Positions 1-6,006 of a DNA stretch of 47,588 nt are shown here, one piece after another; within the stretch, counting starts at the first letter, position 1; each line of letters opens with the position of its first letter. Both the position numbers and the translations under genes were made by a program. Source of the DNA: Actinomycetes bacterium. Its GTDB lineage: Bacteria > Actinomycetota > Acidimicrobiia > Acidimicrobiales > JAJZJN01. The DNA lies in NCBI GenBank assembly GCA_021851165.1, contig JAJZJN010000003.1, forward strand, positions 1 through 47,588. The letters run 5' to 3'. The notes under the pieces are model-generated. The model ran no database searches, was not told the DNA's origin, and worked only from the letters and a program-made list of their open reading frames with translations.

Positions 1-13
1 CGCCGAACCCCGA

Positions 14-253
14 TCAGCCTTGCCGGAGCGGCGACCCAACGCGGTGCGCGGTTCCATCGCGGTCGACGAAGGCGAACTCTCGCAGGCCGTAGGGCGAGTC
101 GTGCGGTGAGATGAACCGTCCTTTGACTCCGAAGGACGACCAGGTGGTGTAAAGCGCGTCGGCGTCGGAGACATAGAGGTAGATCTCGGCACCGTCTCGT
201 GTGCGATCGTGCTCCGGTGAGAGCATCGTTGCTTGAGGCCAAACGATCCTCAG
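14..253 (-). pseudogene. Truncated VOC (glyoxalase/bleomycin-resistance) family fragment
   Basis: Only the C-terminal half of a VOC-superfamily protein is visible. The readable part contains EIYLYVSDADALY, then SSFGVKGRF and YGLREFAFVDRDG, which match the second beta-alpha-beta-beta-beta module of glyoxalase-like proteins. The frame stays open from an in-frame stop at 254-256 down to the TGA at 14-16, giving about 79 codons, whereas the family usually has 115-140 residues. An ATG at 226-224 would give 70 residues, but it lies inside conserved sequence (VWPQAT then MLSPEH), so the N-terminal half is missing rather than mis-called. The fragment borders the toxin-antitoxin region, which suggests truncation by a past insertion or deletion. 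Family assignment is fairly sure; function is probably lost. Confidence 0.55.
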
Positions 254-329
254 CTACCCACCAGTCCGGCGAAGCCGTTCCCGCAGGTCAGCAGGGTTTG
301 AATAGGAGATCGTCGTCGCCACCGTCGTT

Positions 330-350
330 TGTATCACGTTTCGTGATACA
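330..350. promoter_or_regulatory. Operator palindrome of the RHH/MazF module
   Basis: A perfect inverted repeat with 9-bp arms TGTATCACG (330-338) and CGTGATACA (342-350) is separated by TTT. It ends 9 bp before the antitoxin ATG and overlaps the putative -10 box TACACT (347-352). Ribbon-helix-helix antitoxins normally autoregulate through such palindromes. Confidence 0.75.
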
Positions 351-352
351 CT
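347..352 (+). promoter_or_regulatory. -10 box TACACT, leaderless antitoxin transcript
   Basis: TACACT fits the actinobacterial TANNNT -10 pattern. Seven bases separate it from the ATG at 360, so transcription would begin at or next to the start codon. No Shine-Dalgarno sequence is present. Confidence 0.5.
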
Positions 353-359
353 CTTGAGC

Positions 360-599
360 ATGACGCAAGCAGTGTCTGTTCGGTTGGACGACGAAGTACA
401 GCGAGCACTCCGAACGCTAGAGGCGTCCGGGATGAGCCGGTCGGAGGCGATCCGCAAGTCCATCCTCGACGCCGCTTCGGCGCTTCGGCGTCGCGAGGCG
501 CTTCGGACTGAGGTCGCAGCGCTCGAAGCCGACGAGGCGGATCGACGCGAGATGCAAGAGGTGGCTTCGCTCATGGAGAGCCTTCGTGCAGAGGGGTGA
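360..599 (+). CDS. Ribbon-helix-helix antitoxin
   Basis: A 79-residue CopG/MetJ-type RHH DNA-binding protein, the likely antitoxin of the following MazF. The beta strand QAVSVRLDDEVQRAL is followed by helices around ASGMSRSEAIRKSIL, the classic RHH layout at residues 3-40. The acidic C-terminal tail (EADEADRREMQEVASLMESL) is what usually wraps and blocks the toxin. I chose ATG 360 over the in-frame TTG at 354 because the -10 box TACACT lies 7 bp before the ATG, which suits a leaderless mRNA and leaves no room for TTG. It overlaps the toxin gene by 14 bp, so the two are translationally coupled. The upstream palindrome suggests autorepression. Confidence 0.85.
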   Translation: MTQAVSVRLDDEVQRALRTLEASGMSRSEAIRKSILDAASALRRREALRTEVAALEADEADRREMQEVASLMESLRAEG

Positions 600-903
600 C
601 GTCTACGAACTACGTCTACCTCGGCGATCCGGCCATGAGCAGCAGGGCCGACGCTTCGGCGTCGTGGTGCAGTCAGACGCCCTCCTGCCCCGCTCGATCG
701 TCCTGATCGCGCCGACGTCCCGTAGCGCTCGACGGGCCAGCTTCCGACCCGAGGTAGTGATCGAAGGCGAAACCACGAAGGTGTTGGTCGAACAGATCGG
801 CGCTGTCGATGTCAACCGTCTCGGAGACCACGTCGGCCTGACTAGCCGGGAGGAGATGTGGGGGATCGATGAGAGCTTGATGACCGTCCTTGGGTTGCAC
901 TGA
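586..903 (+). CDS. mazF: MazF/PemK-family mRNA interferase toxin
   Basis: A 105-residue toxin of the MazF/PemK family, which cleave RNA at short sequences. The N-terminus QRGDVYELRLPRRSGHEQQGRRFGVVVQ holds the family RGDV start and the G-x-E-Q-G-x-R-P-x-V-V-like strand pair (here GHEQQGRRFGVVV). Later strands give SIVLIAPTS and the conserved VLVEQIGAVDVNRLG, where MazF proteins carry D-Q-x-R-x-v-D. Full length for the family, with no frameshift. The start is GTG 586, preceded by GGAGAG as ribosome-binding site inside the antitoxin gene. Co-transcribed with the RHH antitoxin. Confidence 0.88.
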   Translation: MQRGDVYELRLPRRSGHEQQGRRFGVVVQSDALLPRSIVLIAPTSRSARRASFRPEVVIEGETTKVLVEQIGAVDVNRLGDHVGLTSREEMWGIDESLMTVLGLH

Positions 904-1018
904 ACGAATCCTCTTTGAGTCAAGGGGGCAATTTCGAGGGTGTCCGGGCGCGATAGATCAGCGCGCCGTCGAGGGCCGCGACTGCCTATGGTGTGGTGGG
1001 TCCGGGAGTGACTTCGCC
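902..1018. repeat. 117-bp direct repeat, copy 1
   Basis: Copy 1 of a 117-bp repeat starts inside the mazF stop codon. It matches 1908-2024 at 115 of 117 positions, same orientation. A GC-rich hairpin sits inside it: GGCGCG (947-952), a 9-nt loop, and CGCGCC (962-967). One of the two differences falls in the loop, so the stem is kept in both copies. No protein family is recognisable in any frame. Confidence 0.9.
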
Positions 1019-1032
1019 CTGGCCCGCTCCGA

Positions 1033-1392
1033 CTACGAGAGCCAGTACACCCAATCGACCTCACCGCTTGGAGGGTCTGCGATCAACTTCCCGAGCGCGG
1101 TGATCAGACTCGCCGGATACGCTTTGCTGCCTCGGTGATAGCGGCGCGGTGAGGTGAACACGACGCCTGCGTGGTGCTCACCGGTGAGCGACCAGCTCCG
1201 CACGACGCGGTCGAAGTCCCGAGCGTTCTCGGTGACCACGGCTCGACCAGAACGGCTCGCTGCCCGCAGCAGCTCTTCATCGGGTAAGGATGCGAGGACC
1301 GGATCGTCCGCTGCAGCCATCACATCGTGCCCGTCGGCCCGAAGCCGCTCGGCTGCCAGCCGGGAGTGGTGGGTATCGAGCAGGAGCTTCAC
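1033..1392 (-). CDS. DUF5615 PIN-like toxin (VapC-type nuclease)
   Basis: A 119-residue PIN-like protein of the DUF5615 type, the probable RNase toxin of a type II module. It opens with VKLLLDTHHSRLAAERLRADGHDV, which matches the family's first acidic strand and the GHDV turn. It continues with DEELLRAASRSGRAVVTENARDF, the usual D/E-rich site with T-E-N-x-x-D-F in place of T-x-D-x-D-F. The start is GTG 1392, which overlaps the antitoxin TGA by 4 bp (GTGA). A longer reading from an ATG at 1422 lies inside the antitoxin gene and adds residues foreign to the family. Downstream it runs up to repeat copy 1. Function is inferred from family and gene pairing. Confidence 0.78.
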   Translation of the reverse strand: MKLLLDTHHSRLAAERLRADGHDVMAAADDPVLASLPDEELLRAASRSGRAVVTENARDFDRVVRSWSLTGEHHAGVVFTSPRRYHRGSKAYPASLITALGKLIADPPSGEVDWVYWLS

Positions 1393-1814
1393 CCCGCCAG
1401 CAGATCCTGCTGGCGTCGCCACTGTGCCTCTGCGTCTTCGGCCGCCCGGCGGTTGGCGTCGATGAGACCATCGATCTCATCGGTGAACTCGGCGTAGTAG
1501 GCGAGAGCTGCCTCGACCAGCTCACGACGCAACCCGAACACCTCAGCTGCACGTGTGATGCGGTCGGTCGAGGCGACGTCCCCACCCACCAGGCCTTCGA
1601 TGACCTCCCACACGTCAGGACCACTATTCACGTAGGCGCGGCGACCGGCGGGTCCGTCTCGGAAGCTCACCAATGGGTGACGGCGAGCACGCAGCCCCTC
1701 GTCGATCAATTCCTCGGCCAGCGAGGACGTTGATGCGCTACGAGCGACCGCCTCGGTCTTGAGCTGATCGGCCACCCGGGGGTCGCGGAAGCGAACGGAT
1801 ACAGGATGTGACAT
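1389..1814 (-). CDS. Antitoxin partner of the DUF5615 toxin
   Basis: A 141-residue protein upstream of, and overlapping, the PIN-like toxin. The N-terminus SHPVSVRFRDPRVADQLKTEAVARSASTSSLAEELIDEGLRAR reads as a ribbon-helix-helix DNA-binding domain (strand then two helices, residues 2-45). The middle, GRRAYVNSGPDVWEVIEGL, resembles the DUF433-like module seen in antitoxins next to DUF5615 toxins. The C-terminal third is helical and charged (AEFTDEIDGLIDANRRAAEDAEAQ), suited to binding the toxin. The start codon abuts a palindrome, so autoregulation is likely. Antitoxin role is inferred from this layout. Confidence 0.72.
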   Translation of the reverse strand: MSHPVSVRFRDPRVADQLKTEAVARSASTSSLAEELIDEGLRARRHPLVSFRDGPAGRRAYVNSGPDVWEVIEGLVGGDVASTDRITRAAEVFGLRRELVEAALAYYAEFTDEIDGLIDANRRAAEDAEAQWRRQQDLLAG

Positions 1815-1829
1815 GACTACAGTGTAGTC
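1815..1829. promoter_or_regulatory. Operator palindrome with embedded -10 box, second TA module
   Basis: A perfect 15-bp palindrome (GACTACA, one centre base, TGTAGTC) directly abuts the antitoxin ATG at 1814. On the minus strand it contains TACACT (1826-1821), a TANNNT -10 box, 6 nt before the ATG. Repressor site, promoter and leaderless start are therefore fused, as in the first TA module. Confidence 0.65.
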
Positions 1830-1907
1830 GCCGTAGGCAGTGGAGCCCGCTCAACTCACAGAACGCCGCGCCGGAACGACGGGCCTTGCCGTTGCATCCG
1901 TGGCGCA

Positions 1908-2024
1908 GAACGAATCCTCTTTGAGTCAAGGGGGCAATTTCGAGGGTGTCCGGGCGCGACAGATCAGCGCGCCGTCGAGGGCCGCGACTGCCTATAGTGT
2001 GGTGGGTCCGGGAGTGACTTCGCC
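1908..2024. repeat. 117-bp direct repeat, copy 2
   Basis: Second copy of the repeat at 902-1018, in the same orientation, with two substitutions. The pair brackets the DUF5615 module (1033-1814). Copy 2 lies about 70 bp from the 3' end of the IS110 transposase gene, in a 281-bp gene-free stretch (1815-2095). Confidence 0.9.
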
Positions 2025-2068
2025 GAAGAGCCGGTCGCCAGGGTGCAGAGCCGGTCACGCAGGCTACG

Positions 2069-3229
2069 AGTCGTTCCCGTCTGTCCTCCCGGGCCCTACT
2101 TTGCTGCGTCGAGGACCAGGTGGCGGTAGACGGTGTTGGAGATCTGGCGCTTCAGCGATCGGATCGCCTCCCGCTTGGTCTTGCCCTCGGCCACCTTGCG
2201 GTCGAAGTAGGCCCGCCCCTCCGAGTCGGAGTGGCGGATCTGACAGATGGCCGCCATGTGGATGGCGTGGTTGAGATTGCGGTTCCCTCGGCGTGACAGT
2301 CGGTGGGCCACCCGACCTCCCGAGGACACCTCGACGGGAGCGGTGCCGTTGTAGGCGGCGAACTGGTCCCGGCTGGCGAACCGGGAAACGTCACCGGTGT
2401 ACCCGAGCAACGCAGAGGCGATGACCGGTCCTATCCCGAACACCTCGGTGAGGGAAGTCCCCGAAGCCTGAACGGCTACCTTGATGCGTTGCTTGGACTC
2501 AGCCAGCTGGCCGTCGAGATGGCGGATGTCGGCCAAGAGCTCGAGGGCCGACTGGTGGCGGGTGTGTTCGGCGGGAGACGATGGCTCGAAGGTCCTGAGC
2601 ACCCCCTCGGCGTCAGACGCGTTGAGCTCCTTGGCAAGTCCCCCTGCTTCCAGGGCGGCGATGGCCACTGAGCGCGCGTCGTTGGGGTCGTTCTTGTTCG
2701 ATCGACCGGACCCCAAGACCCGGACTCTGGACGCCACAGTGGCCGGCACGTCGAGGACCTGTTCGCCGGCCCCGACCAGTCGTTGGGCCAACAGGTAGCC
2801 CAAGCCACCGGCCGATTCGATAGCCCAGGTGCGCTCTTCGAAGGGCTCTGCCCACGAAAGCAACTTGCCAGTCTGCTGTTTGGTGGCCCGAACGGTGATG
2901 GTGGCGAGCTCGGGCTCGTCAGTCCCGATGGCAACCGCGGCATGTGTGGCCTTGTGGGGATAGATGCCAATCATGATGGACATGCCTACCTCCTGGTCCG
3001 TTGGTGGAACCGTGAGGGCACTCCTGGTGCGGATCGTGGTGCATGTTCCTCTTTCGAGCCACTCACGGCGAGAACCTGACGGGGAGCTCTTCGTTCGCAA
3101 GCCAGACGACACCAGCCGCCGGCAGGTACATCGTGAACAACCCCATCAGGTCCTCTGAACGTTACGAACTGACTGCAACGCCTGCCACCAGTCTCAACCA
3201 GGGCAGGACAGAGCGCCCAGTCGTTCCCG
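2069..3229 (-). mobile_element. Decayed IS110-family insertion sequence
   Basis: The element is defined by its IS110-type transposase gene (2096-2983). The 11-mer AGTCGTTCCCG occurs at 2069-2079 and again at 3219-3229, just outside the gene on each side. I take these as the likely boundaries; IS110 elements lack terminal inverted repeats and often leave short direct repeats. The resulting 1.15-kb span is short for the family, in line with a shortened transposase. Boundaries are inferred from this one repeat and remain uncertain. Confidence 0.45.
2096..2983 (-). pseudogene. IS110-family DEDD transposase, probably inactive
   Basis: A 295-residue IS110 transposase. The RuvC-like DEDD domain is at residues 1-130 and the Tnp domain (FGIGPVIASALLGYTGD, SSGGRVAHRLSRRGNR) at about 180-290. 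The family motif near the N-terminus is GIDPHK; here it reads GIYPHK, so catalytic Asp8 is Tyr (codon TAT, one change from GAT). The other acidic positions remain: E56 in RTWAIE, D99 and D102 in NDPNDA. The stretch joining the two domains (GVLR running straight into TFEPSS at residue 130) is roughly 50 residues shorter than usual. The start ATG 2983 follows GGAGGTAGGC, a strong ribosome-binding site. An intact frame with a lost catalytic residue suggests recent inactivation. Confidence 0.82.
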
Positions 3230-3299
3230 CCATTCGTGCCGGTCGAAGCGTCAACGCCCCGTACGAAAGCGGCTGGAGCCCGAGGAGAGGCGCGTTTGC
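2984..3299. other. Gene-free 316-bp stretch, putative IS110 left end
   Basis: No convincing gene lies here. It is the upstream non-coding end of the IS110 element plus the junction with the catabolic region; the next gene ends at 3300. In IS110-group elements this end encodes the structured bridge RNA that guides target choice, so a remnant may be here. I could not recognise its fold by eye. Confidence 0.35.
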
Positions 3300-4313
3300 T
3301 CAGGCGCTCGCAGGCCCCCGGCCCAGCAGCGGATGCGCCGGCATCCCGACCGGCTGTAGGTACTGACCCAGCACGTCGTGGAAATGCTCGCCTACCTCGG
3401 CAACCGTCCAGCCACCCTCGCGCCACATCCCGGCTACCTGCTTTGGCGTCTGGAATATCGTGTATGCAAAGCCCGTGCGCCCGAGCACCTGGCCGTTCAC
3501 ATAGCCTGCCTCCTCGGATGCGAGGAACGCCACCAGCGGAGCGTTGAGCGCCGGATCCTGATCCGCTGGAACGGAGGGTACCCCCGCACCCGCTCCGCTG
3601 GCCCTATCCGTGCCCTCGGCTTCACCTGCGCCGCCAGTGCCCTGAGAACCACCAGTCGATAGACCCGCCGTCATCCGCGTGATGCCGGCGGGCGCCACTG
3701 CGTTCACAGTGATCCCATAGCGGCCCAGCTCGAGCGCCCACACGAAGGTCATGCCCATGATTGCTGCCTTTGCCGCTGCATAGTTCGTCTGGCCGAAATT
3801 CCCTCTCAGGCCGGCTGATGAGGTGATGTTCACGATGCGGCCATAGCCTGCTTCGCGCATGAAGGCTGCCGCGTGGTGCGCACAGTTGAAGGTGCCCTTC
3901 TGGTGGACCGCCACTACCGCGTCGTAGTCCGCCTCGGTCATCTTGAGCAGAGTCCGATCGCGCACGATGCCAGCGTTGTTCACGAGTATGTCGATACGGC
4001 CAAATCCTTCGACCGCCCCCGCTACCATCCGACGCGCTGCCTCGAAGTCGCTGACCGACTCGTAGCTCGGCAGGGCCTTGCCACCCGCCTCCTCGATCAC
4101 CTGGCATACCTCCGAAGCTGGATCTGCTCCCAGGCTCGCACCGGAGCCAGGCTCCTCCCCGGTCACCGCCGCTGCTTCCTTCCCATCGAGAGAGCTTCCT
4201 ATGTCGTTGACCACGACACTCGCCCCCTCTGCCGCCAGGCATATGGCTATCTCACGCCCGATGCCACGACCTGCCCCGGTCACCACCGCCACCCTGCCTT
4301 CAAGCACACCCAC
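3300..4313 (-). CDS. SDR-family NAD(P)-dependent oxidoreductase
   Basis: A 337-residue short-chain dehydrogenase, probably acting on a 3-hydroxyacyl-CoA or related alcohol. The Rossmann motif TGAGRGIG is at residues 12-19, NNAG near 116 and the catalytic YAAAK near 182. The N-terminal half resembles the dehydrogenase part of multifunctional enzyme type 2 (GRVAVVTGAGRGIGREIA, VVVNDIG). About 35 Gly/Ala-rich residues (STGGSQGTGGAGEAEGTDR onward) break the substrate loop after TRMTAG, and the C-terminal 60 residues exceed the usual SDR length. Starts at GTG 4313, sharing one base with the livF stop, so it is the last gene of the importer operon and may oxidise an early intermediate of the imported compound. 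Confidence 0.85.
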   Translation of the reverse strand: MGVLEGRVAVVTGAGRGIGREIAICLAAEGASVVVNDIGSSLDGKEAAAVTGEEPGSGASLGADPASEVCQVIEEAGGKALPSYESVSDFEAARRMVAGAVEGFGRIDILVNNAGIVRDRTLLKMTEADYDAVVAVHQKGTFNCAHHAAAFMREAGYGRIVNITSSAGLRGNFGQTNYAAAKAAIMGMTFVWALELGRYGITVNAVAPAGITRMTAGLSTGGSQGTGGAGEAEGTDRASGAGAGVPSVPADQDPALNAPLVAFLASEEAGYVNGQVLGRTGFAYTIFQTPKQVAGMWREGGWTVAEVGEHFHDVLGQYLQPVGMPAHPLLGRGPASA

Positions 4314-5161
4314 TAGCAGCTCCTCCCCATCTCTCCTGCACCTTCGCCTGTCCCTACACTGTCGGGTTGCCCTGCACTGTCGGGTCGCCCTGGCCTGTCG
4401 GGTTGCCCTGCACTGTCGGGTTGCCCTGGCCTACTGCCGGCGTCGACTACCGAGCCGGTGCCCAGGATGCCCTCCATCGCTGTAGCCGCCCCGGCTGCTG
4501 GACCTTGCCAGGCAACAGCGCCCTTCGCCAGCACCACGGCCAGATCTGCCAGGGCCAGCGCCCTGTCGACCTGCTGCTCGACTACCAGCAGAGTCGTGCC
4601 ATTGGAGCGGATGGCAACCAACCCGTCGTACACGGCATCGACTATTACCGGTGCCAATCCCAGCGACAGCTCGTCGACCACGAGCAGCCTTGGGGGCACC
4701 GCCAGCACCTTGGCAAGCGACAGCATTCTCTGCTGGCCACCCGAAAGCGTTGCTGCCTGCTGCCTGCGCCGCTCGGCGAGCACCGGGAAGGCCCCGTAAG
4801 CCCGCTCCAGGGCCGTGGAGACCTCGCTCCGCCCCGCCCTGCGCCGAAACGACAGCACCAGGTTCTCTTCAACCGACAACGAGCCGAACACACCACGACC
4901 TTCGGGAACGTGAACCAGACCCATCCTCGCGATTCGCCATGCCGGCAGGTTCGTGATGTCACACCCGGCAAAACGAACCGTTCCTCCGGTGGAGGCCACG
5001 AGCCCGGTGAACACCCTGGCGAGCGTCGACTTGCCGGCGCCATTGGAACCCAGGAGCGCCATCACGCTCCCCTCGGGCAGCGCCAGGGAAACACCGAAGA
5101 GGGCCCGGTACGACCCATACGAAGCACAGAGCCCCTCTGCTTCCAGCAGCATCGGGCTCAT
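4313..5161 (-). CDS. livF: Branched-chain-type ABC transporter ATP-binding protein LivF
   Basis: A 282-residue ATPase of the LivF class that energises uptake on the cytoplasmic face. Walker A is GSNGAGKST (about residues 38-46), the signature LSGGQQRM, Walker B LLVVDEL, followed by the switch-region sequence LLVVEQQ. The canonical LivF ends near residue 235; here a tail of about 45 residues contains four tandem copies of a six-residue unit (GQPDSA-like, residues 245-268) coded by an 18-bp repeat. The tail has no known role. Its start overlaps the livG stop by 4 bp (ATGA). The context (lipoprotein, fused permease, LivG) makes an importer of amino acids, short acids or aromatic acids likely. 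Confidence 0.92.
   Translation of the reverse strand: MSPMLLEAEGLCASYGSYRALFGVSLALPEGSVMALLGSNGAGKSTLARVFTGLVASTGGTVRFAGCDITNLPAWRIARMGLVHVPEGRGVFGSLSVEENLVLSFRRRAGRSEVSTALERAYGAFPVLAERRRQQAATLSGGQQRMLSLAKVLAVPPRLLVVDELSLGLAPVIVDAVYDGLVAIRSNGTTLLVVEQQVDRALALADLAVVLAKGAVAWQGPAAGAATAMEGILGTGSVVDAGSRPGQPDSAGQPDRPGRPDSAGQPDSVGTGEGAGEMGRSC
4358..4429. repeat. 18-bp tandem repeat x4 in the livF tail
   Basis: Four units of about 18 bp (ACTGTCGGGTTGCCCTGC type, one or two differences each) code for GQPDSA-like hexapeptides. Unit length divisible by three keeps the frame. Confidence 0.9.
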
Positions 5162-6006
5162 CCGGCGCGACCGAGGTAGGCACGGCGCACCAGGGGGTCT
5201 GCCATGACCTCGTCAAGTCGTCCCTCCGCCACCAGCTCACCGAAGTCCAGCACCATGGCCCGGTCCACCACCCTGGCCACCATGTCCAAATCATGCTCGA
5301 CGAGAAGTATGGCCATTCCCTTCTCCTGCTGAACACGGCGAAACAGATCTGCCAGCGCAGCCGTCTCACCCGTGTCGAGTCCCGACGACGGCTCGTCTGC
5401 CATGAGCAGGCGCGGCTCGAGGCACAGCGCCCTGCCCAGCTCCACCAATCTGCAGTGGCCCAGGCTTAGTGCCCCGACCGGCGTGGCGGCCATGTCGGCC
5501 AGCCCCACGAGACCGAGCACCGCCTCGATCCGATCGAGCTCATCGCGGCGCACCCGGCTCATGTTGAGCAGGTCCTTCCACAGCCTCCCGTCTCCGCGCC
5601 GGGCCCGCTCGGCCACTAGCAGATGGTCCAGCACCGTCATCTCGGGAAAGACCTCGACGCGCTGGAAGGTCCGCGCGATGCCGAGGCGGGCACGGCGATA
5701 CGACGGAAGGCCGTCTATGGGTTTGCCGTCGAACCACACACTGCCACGAGCGGGGCAGTACTGACCGCACAGGCAGTTGAAGAGCGTGGTCTTGCCAGCG
5801 CCGTTCGGCCCCACGATCCCGACAGCCTCGCCCACCTCGACGCGAACCGAGACGTCGCTCAATGCCCTGATCCCGCCGAACTCGATCGATACCGAGCGCG
5901 CCTCGAGGAGTGGGCTCCCGCTGGCGGGACGCCCGGCATGGTAGCGCGAGACACTCCGACGGCCTGCAGCGGGGAATGCTCCATGAGCAGGAGCCCCATC
6001 AGGCAT
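5158..6006 (-). CDS. livG: Branched-chain-type ABC transporter ATP-binding protein LivG
   Basis: A 282-residue LivG-class ATPase. Walker A is GPNGAGKTT, followed by the LivG hallmarks FNCLCGQYCPARGSV and GIARTFQ. Walker B is LLMADEP, then SSGLD and LLVEHDLDMV. The ABC signature reads LSLGHCR instead of LSGGQQ, a noticeable departure. I placed the start at ATG 6006, which overlaps the permease stop by 8 bp and follows AGGTGG; a longer frame to 6162 would lie wholly inside the permease gene and encode Arg-rich, non-family sequence. Even so, about 30 unconserved residues precede the domain (LLEARSVSIEFGG). Partners are LivF and the fused permease. Confidence 0.9.
   Translation of the reverse strand: MPDGAPAHGAFPAAGRRSVSRYHAGRPASGSPLLEARSVSIEFGGIRALSDVSVRVEVGEAVGIVGPNGAGKTTLFNCLCGQYCPARGSVWFDGKPIDGLPSYRRARLGIARTFQRVEVFPEMTVLDHLLVAERARRGDGRLWKDLLNMSRVRRDELDRIEAVLGLVGLADMAATPVGALSLGHCRLVELGRALCLEPRLLMADEPSSGLDTGETAALADLFRRVQQEKGMAILLVEHDLDMVARVVDRAMVLDFGELVAEGRLDEVMADPLVRRAYLGRAG

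Noticed and set aside
254-310. Gene end reading NPADLRERLRRTGG on the minus strand
   Set aside because: The stretch is protein-like but short, and the frame upstream runs antisense through the RHH antitoxin; could be a remnant, not supportable as a gene.
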